A stretch of 64,000 nucleotides of DNA from Streptomyces sp. HM190 (lineage in GTDB: Bacteria; Actinomycetota; Actinomycetes; Streptomycetales; Streptomycetaceae), in the NCBI RefSeq assembly GCF_009857135.1, contig NZ_CP047318.1, forward strand, positions 6,138,001 through 6,202,000, in the 5' to 3' direction. Below the pieces are notes generated by a model. That model was not told the origin of the DNA, ran no database searches, and worked only from the letters and a program-made list of their open reading frames with translations. Shown here piece by piece: positions 59,894-64,000 of the stretch (within the stretch, counting starts at the first letter, position 1; every line of letters starts with the position of its first letter). The translations under genes were made by a program, and so were the position numbers.

Positions 59894-60622
59894 ATGAACA
59901 TCAAGGCTGTGGTCTGGGACGTGGACGACACTCTCTTCGACTACACCACGGCCGACCGCACCGGGATGCGGGCGCACCTGGCGGCCGAGGGACTGCGCCG
60001 GTACGGCTCCGTCGAGGAGGCCCTCGACCGCTGGCGCGAACTGACGAGCCTGCACTGGCGGCGGTACGCGGCGGGGCAGGGCGACTGGGAGGCCACCCGG
60101 CGCGACCGGGTGCGCGACTTCCACGGGCGACCGCTGACCGACGCCGAGGCCGACGCCTGGTTCGAGCGCTACATCGTCCACTACGAGCGGGCCTGGGCTC
60201 TCTTCCCCGACGTCCTGCCCGTCCTGGACGCGCTCGCCGCGTCCCACCGGCACGCGGTGCTGTCCAACTCCAGCCTCCCGGTGCAGGAACGCAAGCTGCG
60301 CGCCCTCGGGGTGTGGGACCGCTTCGAGACGGTGCTGTGCGCCGAGCAGCTGGGCGTCCACAAGCCGGCCGCCGAGGCCTTCCACGCCGCGTGCGAGTCC
60401 CTTGACCTGCCCCCGGCCGAGGTCGCGTACGTCGGCGACCACCCGGAGATCGACGGACAGGGCGCCGCCGAGGCGGGGCTGCTGTCGGTGTGGATCGATC
60501 GCGGCGGCCGCTTCGCGACCGTCGACCCGCCGGCCGGACCGCACCGCATCGCCACCCTCGCCGAACTCCCCGCGATCCTCGGCTCCGATACTCGTTTTGG
60601 AGCGCCGTCCACCTTCGGGTAA
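59894..60622 (+). CDS. HAD-superfamily phosphatase
   Basis: 242 residues. The four HAD motifs are visible: I, VVWDVDDTLFDYTTAD, with both Asp; II, HAVLSNSSLPVQERK; III, the Lys in LGVHKPAAEAFHAA; IV, EVAYVGDHPEIDGQGAAEAG. The helical cap lies between residues 20 and 110. It hydrolyses a small phosphate ester in the cytoplasm, substrate unknown. It is separated from gltX by a terminator, and its stop is 90 bases before the tRNA array. Confidence 0.9.
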   Translation: MNIKAVVWDVDDTLFDYTTADRTGMRAHLAAEGLRRYGSVEEALDRWRELTSLHWRRYAAGQGDWEATRRDRVRDFHGRPLTDAEADAWFERYIVHYERAWALFPDVLPVLDALAASHRHAVLSNSSLPVQERKLRALGVWDRFETVLCAEQLGVHKPAAEAFHAACESLDLPPAEVAYVGDHPEIDGQGAAEAGLLSVWIDRGGRFATVDPPAGPHRIATLAELPAILGSDTRFGAPSTFG

Positions 60623-60712
60623 TGTTCTTTCTGCGCCGCCGGGGAGCGGGCCGAAAGGCCGGAACCGGAAGCGCGAACTAGAACAAGATCCCCCCAGGGG
60701 CTTGCGTTCCAG

Positions 60713-60784
60713 TGGCCTATGGTGTAATTGGCAGCACGACTGATTCTGGTTCAGTTAGTCTTGGTTCGAGTCCAGGTAGGCCAG
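60713..60784 (+). tRNA. tRNA-Gln (anticodon CTG), copy 1
   Basis: 72 bases. Acceptor TGGCCTA pairs with TAGGCCA, discriminator G, anticodon CTG in TTCTGGT, T-loop GGTTCGAGTCC. The U1-A72 pair is characteristic of tRNA-Gln. No CCA is encoded. Confidence 0.95.
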
Positions 60785-60823
60785 CTCGCAGAGCTCATCT
60801 GCGCCAGCGGATCACATCCGCAA

Positions 60824-60896
60824 GCCCCCGTTGTGTAGCGGCCTAGCACGCTGCCCTCTCAAGGCAGTAGCGCCGGTTCGAATCCGGTCGGGGGTA
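60824..60896 (+). tRNA. tRNA-Glu (anticodon CTC), copy 1
   Basis: 73 bases. Acceptor GCCCCCG pairs with CGGGGGT (G1-U72), discriminator A, anticodon CTC in CCTCTCAAGG, T-arm GCCGGTTCGAATCCGGT. The anticodon stem (GCTGC/GCAGT region) differs by one pair from the other two copies. Confidence 0.94.
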
Positions 60897-60958
60897 CAGA
60901 TCCTTCCCGCGGGGAGAGTTCGGGTCGCACCCTCTCACCTCGATGCAGGATCGCTAGG

Positions 60959-61031
60959 GCCCCCGTTGTGTAGCGGCCTAGCACGCCGCCCTCTCAAGGC
61001 GGTAGCGCCGGTTCGAATCCGGTCGGGGGTA
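60959..61031 (+). tRNA. tRNA-Glu (anticodon CTC), copy 2
   Basis: 73 bases, identical to copy 3. Compared with copy 1, the anticodon stem is GCCGC.../...GCGGT, a compensated T-A to C-G change. No encoded CCA. Confidence 0.94.
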
Positions 61032-61051
61032 CTGACTGGTCTAAACCACAT

Positions 61052-61123
61052 TGGTCTATGGTGTAATTGGCAGCACGACTGATTCTGGTTCAGTTAGTCT
61101 TGGTTCGAGTCCAGGTAGACCAG
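61052..61123 (+). tRNA. tRNA-Gln (anticodon CTG), copy 2
   Basis: 72 bases. Identical to copy 1 except the acceptor stem, TGGTCTA/TAGACCA, a compensated C-G to T-A change. Discriminator G. Confidence 0.95.
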
Positions 61124-61167
61124 CTCGGACCTGCGGCGGTGCAGTACTGAACGCCTGCAGGCTCCAG

Positions 61168-61240
61168 GCCCCCGTTGTGTAGCGGCCTAGCACGCCGCCC
61201 TCTCAAGGCGGTAGCGCCGGTTCGAATCCGGTCGGGGGTA
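61168..61240 (+). tRNA. tRNA-Glu (anticodon CTC), copy 3
   Basis: 73 bases, same sequence as copy 2. Last gene of the Gln-Glu-Glu-Gln-Glu array; a terminator begins ten bases later. Confidence 0.94.
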
Positions 61241-61250
61241 CGTCACAGAA

Positions 61251-61277
61251 GGCCCTCCGCTTCGGCGGAGGGTCTTT
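61251..61277 (+). terminator. tRNA array terminator
   Basis: GGCCCTCCGC, tetraloop TTCG, GCGGAGGGTC (ten pairs, one G-T), followed by TTT. A stable UUCG-capped hairpin. Confidence 0.88.
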
Positions 61278-61356
61278 GTCGTGCAGGGGGAGGGGCCCGA
61301 GGCGCCCGGGAGTCGGCGGTGGGTGCCCGGGATCACGCGCACCTCCGGGCCCCCGC

Positions 61357-62001
61357 TCATTCGAGGCCGTACCGCCGCGCCGACTCCTCCTCCTGCGCCA
61401 GCCGGTGCAGGGCCCGCAGGACCGGCTCGAACAGCACCGCCGACGACACCGCCGACTCGACCATCTCCGTGTCCGACTCGTACGTCTCCATGCGGTCCAG
61501 GTCCCGCGCCGCCGCCTGGTGCATCAACTCGGCGTAGGGGGCCATGGTTTCGGCGTCGCACGGATACCCCAGCCGGATCTGCGTGGCCACCAGCGCCACC
61601 AGGGAGCGGTGCACCGGGGAGAGCGCGCCGATCTCCCGCGCCGTCTCCCAGCCCAGCGTCCGCAGCAACCGGTCCACCTCCGTCGTCGCGGCGGCCGTGG
61701 CCGGGTCCTCCTCGTCCGGCTCGGGCGCCTGGGGGAGTGCCCACAGCGCCGCGCCCAGGCGGATGGTGCGCCCCAGCGACTCGTCGTCGACATGCTTGAG
61801 CACCTCCCTGGCGCTCGCCACCGGCACCCGCCCCACCTGGATCAACGCCCGCACCAGCCGCAGTCGGCGCAGATGCCCCTCGTCGTACTCCGCCGTCGTC
61901 GCGTTCAGCTGGCGACCCGGCGCCAACAGCCCCTCACGCAGGTAGTACTTGATCGTCGCGGTGGACACCCCGCTGCGTGCGCTCAACTCCGCCAACCGCA
62001 T
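61357..62001 (-). CDS. MerR-family transcriptional regulator
   Basis: 214 residues. The MerR HTH is at the N-terminus: RLAELSARSGVSTATIKYYL followed by REGLLAPGR and YDEGHLRRLRLVRALIQVGR. The long C-terminal half has no metal-binding Cys, so it is a small-molecule type sensor. It is divergent from the DUF4188 gene across 81 bases, which contain a 23-base palindrome at 62018. That gene is the likely target, together with autoregulation. Confidence 0.9.
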   Translation of the reverse strand: MRLAELSARSGVSTATIKYYLREGLLAPGRQLNATTAEYDEGHLRRLRLVRALIQVGRVPVASAREVLKHVDDESLGRTIRLGAALWALPQAPEPDEEDPATAAATTEVDRLLRTLGWETAREIGALSPVHRSLVALVATQIRLGYPCDAETMAPYAELMHQAAARDLDRMETYESDTEMVESAVSSAVLFEPVLRALHRLAQEEESARRYGLE

Positions 62002-62017
62002 CTCGCTTGCGCCCTTC

Positions 62018-62040
62018 CTTGGAAAGTGTCACTATCCAAG
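62018..62040. promoter_or_regulatory. 23-base palindromic operator between the MerR and DUF4188 genes
   Basis: Arms CTTGGAAAGTG and CACTATCCAAG around a central T, complementary at ten of eleven positions. A further GGATAGTG half-site lies at 62052-62059. This is the size expected of a MerR dimer site spanning a promoter spacer. Confidence 0.7.
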
Positions 62041-62082
62041 CATGAGCGATCGGATAGTGTCGCTCACCAACGAGGGGGTGTC

Positions 62083-62589
62083 ATGCCGGGAAAGACGGTC
62101 GTCGCCGGACGGACCACTGCCGCCGCCGAGGGCGACGTGGTGGTCCTGCTCATCGGCCTGCGCATCAACCACTTCTGGGCCGTCCACCACTGGGTGCCGG
62201 TGCTGGCCGCGATGCCGCGGATGCTGCGCGAGCTGCGCGCGGACCCGGGCCGGGGACTGCTCAACGCCGTCCTGCTCACGGCCTCGCCGCGGACGTACTA
62301 CGTCGTCCAGTACTGGGAGTCCAAGGAGAAGCTCTATAGCTACGCGCACGCGCCCGACGCGTTCCACCGGGTGGCGTGGGCGGCGATGAACCGCAGGGAG
62401 CGCAAGGGCGGGGGGCGCGCACACGTGGGGCTCTGGCACGAGACGTACGTGGTGCCGGAGGGGTCGTACGAGTCGATCTACGCGAACATGCCGGCCTTCG
62501 GTCTCGCGGCGGCCACGGGGGTGCTGCCGGTCGAGAAGCGCGGCCGGTCCGCGAAGGAGAGGTTCGCCCACCGGCGGGTGGACGGCTGA
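62083..62589 (+). CDS. DUF4188 (monooxygenase-like) family protein
   Basis: 168 residues from ATG 62083, preceded by GAGGGGGTGTC; the open frame reaches back over the MerR gene but is not coding there. The core VVVLLIGLRINHFWAVHHWV, ASPRTYYVVQYWESKEKLYS and YAHAPDAFHRVAWAAMNRRE matches the dimeric alpha-beta-barrel-like DUF4188 family, some of which are annotated as monooxygenases or aldoxime dehydratase-like. It has conserved His residues but no recognised cofactor motif. Probably induced through the divergent MerR regulator. Confidence 0.8.
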   Translation: MPGKTVVAGRTTAAAEGDVVVLLIGLRINHFWAVHHWVPVLAAMPRMLRELRADPGRGLLNAVLLTASPRTYYVVQYWESKEKLYSYAHAPDAFHRVAWAAMNRRERKGGGRAHVGLWHETYVVPEGSYESIYANMPAFGLAAATGVLPVEKRGRSAKERFAHRRVDG

Positions 62590-62641
62590 CGCGGGCGCAC
62601 CGCGGTGGACCGCCCGCGAGGACCGGTCGACCGCACGGGAA

Positions 62642-62675
62642 AAGGCCTGCCGCGGCGTTGAGGCAGGCCTTCTCT
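62642..62675. terminator. bidirectional terminator between DUF4188 gene and ndgR
   Basis: AAGGCCTGCC pairs perfectly (10 bp) with GGCAGGCCTT around ten bases, with CTCTC after it and GGGAA before it, so it can act both ways between convergent genes. Confidence 0.8.
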
Positions 62676-62711
62676 CGTGGTTGTGCGGAAGTTGTGCGGC
62701 GGGAGGAGGGG

Positions 62712-63428
62712 TCAGCCCGAGCGGCGCAGGGCCTCGGAGAGGCGGGCCGCGGCGTCGATCACCGCTTGGGCGTGCATACGGCCGGGGTGGCGGGTCAGCC
62801 GCTCGATCGGCCCGGAGACCGAGACCGCGGCGACCACGCGGTTGGAGGGGCCGCGGACCGGGGCCGAGACCGAGGCCACGCCCGGCTCGCGCTCGCCGAT
62901 CGACTGGGCCCAGCCGCGGCGGCGCACCCCGGAGAGGGCGGTCGCGGTGAAGCGGGCGCCCTGCAGGCCGCGGTGGAGGCGCTCGGGCTCCTCCCAGGCC
63001 ATGAGGATCTGGGCGGAGGAGCCGGCCTTCATCGTGAGCGTCGAACCGACCGGCACCGTGTCCCGCAGGCCGGACAGCCGCTCCGCCGCGGCGACGCAGA
63101 TGCGCATGTCGCCCTGGCGGCGGTAGAGCTGGGCGCTCTCGCCCGTCACGTCCCTGAGGTGGGTGAGCACCGGGCCGGCCGTGGCGAGGAGGCGGTCCTC
63201 GCCGGCGGCCGCGGCCAACTCGGCCAGCCTCGGGCCGAGGATGAACCGGCCCTGCATGTCCCGTGCCACCATGCGGTGGTGTTCCAGAGCCACGGCCAGG
63301 CGGTGGGCCGTGGGCCGTGCGAGTCCGGTGGCCCCGACCAGACCCGCGAGGGTGGCCGGACCGGACTCCAGAGCGCTCAGGACCAGGGCCGCCTTGTCCA
63401 GAACGCCGACGCCGCTACTGTTGTCCAT
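62712..63428 (-). CDS. ndgR: IclR-family regulator NdgR
   Basis: 238 residues from ATG 63428 (MDNSSGVGVLDKAALVLSAL); the frame is open further upstream but crosses the leuC control region. The winged HTH includes SGPATLAGLVGATGLARPTA then HRLAVALEHHRMV. The IclR effector domain follows with GDMRICVAAAERLSGLRDTV and GSTLTMKAGSSAQILMAWEE, then SGPIERLTRHPGRMH. NdgR is known in Streptomyces as an amino-acid-dependent regulator of leuCD and of nitrogen, amino acid and antibiotic genes. Its position divergent from leuC is the conserved arrangement, with an operator between. Confidence 0.95.
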   Translation of the reverse strand: MDNSSGVGVLDKAALVLSALESGPATLAGLVGATGLARPTAHRLAVALEHHRMVARDMQGRFILGPRLAELAAAAGEDRLLATAGPVLTHLRDVTGESAQLYRRQGDMRICVAAAERLSGLRDTVPVGSTLTMKAGSSAQILMAWEEPERLHRGLQGARFTATALSGVRRRGWAQSIGEREPGVASVSAPVRGPSNRVVAAVSVSGPIERLTRHPGRMHAQAVIDAAARLSEALRRSG

Positions 63429-63452
63429 GCAACGATACTCGCGTCTCACTCT

Positions 63453-63475
63453 GTGAAACGCAAGTTCAATTTCAC
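63453..63475. promoter_or_regulatory. putative NdgR operator between ndgR and leuC
   Basis: GTGAAA and TTTCAC are perfect six-base arms 11 bases apart, in the AT-richest part of the 200-base gap, 25 bases before ndgR's start and 154 before leuC's. It fits an IclR-type dimer site controlling both genes. Confidence 0.65.
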
Positions 63476-63556
63476 GTGGACCTTGCCACTCTGGAAGCAG
63501 CACGACAGCGGCTCGCGGACCGACGAGCCCGGCGGCCGGCGCGCGCGACGTAGGGG

Positions 63557-63616
63557 ATGCGCAGCGCCCGCCACCTCCGAGATCTCTAGTTGGGCCGACG
63601 CGCTGAGGCGTCGGCC
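63557..63616 (+). promoter_or_regulatory. possible leuC leader ORF and hairpin before the ribosome site
   Basis: A ten-codon ORF from ATG 63557 (MRSARHLRDL, stop at 63587-63589) carries two CTC Leu codons near its end, but its ribosome site is poor. A perfect nine-pair hairpin follows (63593-63616, GGCCGACGC/GCGTCGGCC, loop GCTGAG). The leuC Shine-Dalgarno GGAGGG begins at the next base. A translating or stalled ribosome would change access to that site. Confidence 0.4.
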
Positions 63617-63628
63617 GGAGGGAAAGCG

Positions 63629-64000
63629 ATGGGTAGGACACTCGCGGAGAAGGTCTGGGACGACCACGTCGTCCGGCGCGCCGAGGGCGAGCCCGACCTC
63701 CTCTTCATCGACTTGCACCTGCTGCACGAGGTGACCAGCCCCCAGGCCTTCGACGGTCTCCGCAAGAGCGGGCGGAAGGTCCGCCGGCTCGACCTGACCA
63801 TCGCGACCGAGGACCACAACACCCCCACCCTCGACATCGACAAGCCCATCGCGGACCCCGTCTCCCGCGTCCAGCTGGAGACCCTGCGGAAGAACGCCGC
63901 CGAGTTCGGCGTGCGGCTGCACCCGCTGGGCGACGTCGAGCAGGGCGTCGTCCACGTGGTGGGCCCGCAGCTGGGACTGACCCAGCCCGGCATGACGGTC
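63629..64000 (+). CDS. leuC: 3-isopropylmalate dehydratase large subunit, N-terminal part (3' end outside window)
   Basis: ATG 63629, preceded by GGAGGGAAAGC. The 124 visible residues begin GRTLAEKVWDDHVVRRAEGE and include LLFIDLHLLHEVTSPQAFDG, VRRLDLTIATEDHNTPTLDI and FGVRLHPLGDVEQGVVHVVG, all standard for LeuC. It isomerises 2- to 3-isopropylmalate with LeuD; the [4Fe-4S] cysteines lie beyond the window. The frame is open to the last base. Divergent from ndgR, its likely activator. Confidence 0.95.
   Translation, partial: MGRTLAEKVWDDHVVRRAEGEPDLLFIDLHLLHEVTSPQAFDGLRKSGRKVRRLDLTIATEDHNTPTLDIDKPIADPVSRVQLETLRKNAAEFGVRLHPLGDVEQGVVHVVGPQLGLTQPGMTV

Noticed and set aside
60831..61537. Two ORFs of 83 and 120 codons in the tRNA region
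   Set aside because: They read through tRNA-Glu genes (both start with the tRNA sequence as MCSGLARxPLKAVAPVRIRS) and are artefacts.
63476..63553. 25-codon ORF with Leu codons (CTT, CTG, CTC) as the leuC leader
   Set aside because: It has no ribosome site, its GTG abuts the NdgR operator, and its Leu codons are spread out; the shorter ORF at 63557 is the better though still weak candidate.
1..64000. Mobile elements or horizontally acquired island
   Set aside because: No transposase, integrase, terminal repeats or tRNA-flanking direct repeats seen; composition is uniform. The ABC transporter block may differ between strains, but nothing in the sequence marks it as inserted.

Overview
The window is high-GC actinobacterial chromosome, almost certainly Streptomyces. 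Coding third positions are nearly all G or C, GTG/TTG starts and 4-bp stop/start overlaps are common, and the gene order resembles the core-chromosome stretch of S. coelicolor running roughly SCO5506-SCO5553 (recalled, not searched): ilvBNC-serA, putative put genes, leuB, ilvE, a second urease, cimA, accB-accE, two conservons, gltX, ndgR-leuC. I saw no transposase, integrase, phage gene or CRISPR array. The first gene (LuxR-type regulator) and the last (leuC) are cut by the window ends.

Region by region. 1-4.5 kb: regulator tail, secreted PQQ-type sugar dehydrogenase, aldo/keto reductase, 2-hydroxyacid dehydrogenase. 4.5-7.9 kb: membrane GGDEF-EAL protein after an untranslated leader. 7.9-13.5 kb: branched-chain amino acid genes ilvB-ilvN-ilvC behind a leader peptide and attenuator, then serA. 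13.6-15.9 kb: divergent MFS exporter and TetR regulator. 15.9-21.1 kb: a four-gene minus-strand Opp/Dpp-type ABC transporter with a fused two-domain permease and a Zur-box-like palindrome upstream. 21.2-25.1 kb: PucR regulator divergent from the two proline catabolism genes. 25.2-30.4 kb: AAC(2')-like acetyltransferase, a 43-residue protein, purple-acid-type phosphatase, leuB, ilvE.

30.5-35.3 kb holds a compact operon: fused urease gamma/beta, urease alpha, agmatine deiminase, a Cys-rich 173-residue protein and a TetR regulator, preceded by two related palindromic operators. It has no urease maturation genes. 35.3-37.2 kb: cimA behind an Ile-codon leader and terminator. 37.3-43.6 kb: Gly-rich membrane protein, secreted trypsin, YdeI-like and YceI-like proteins, and a secreted family-8 polysaccharide lyase. 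43.7-45.6 kb: acyl-CoA carboxylase accB-accE. 45.8-56.5 kb: two tandem conservons (cvnA-B-C-D), each a histidine-kinase-like sensor, roadblock protein, DUF742 protein and small GTPase. 57-61.3 kb: a 59-residue protein, FAH-family hydrolase, gltX, HAD phosphatase, and a Gln-Glu-Glu-Gln-Glu tRNA array. 61.3-64 kb: MerR regulator and DUF4188 protein, ndgR, leuC start.

The unifying theme is branched-chain amino acid synthesis. IlvB/N, IlvC, LeuB, IlvE, CimA and LeuC are all here, two of them behind ribosome-sensed attenuators rich in rare Ile/Val/Leu codons, and leuC behind an NdgR-type operator. Nitrogen release (proline oxidation, agmatine deimination, urease) and signalling (c-di-GMP, conservons) make up most of the rest.
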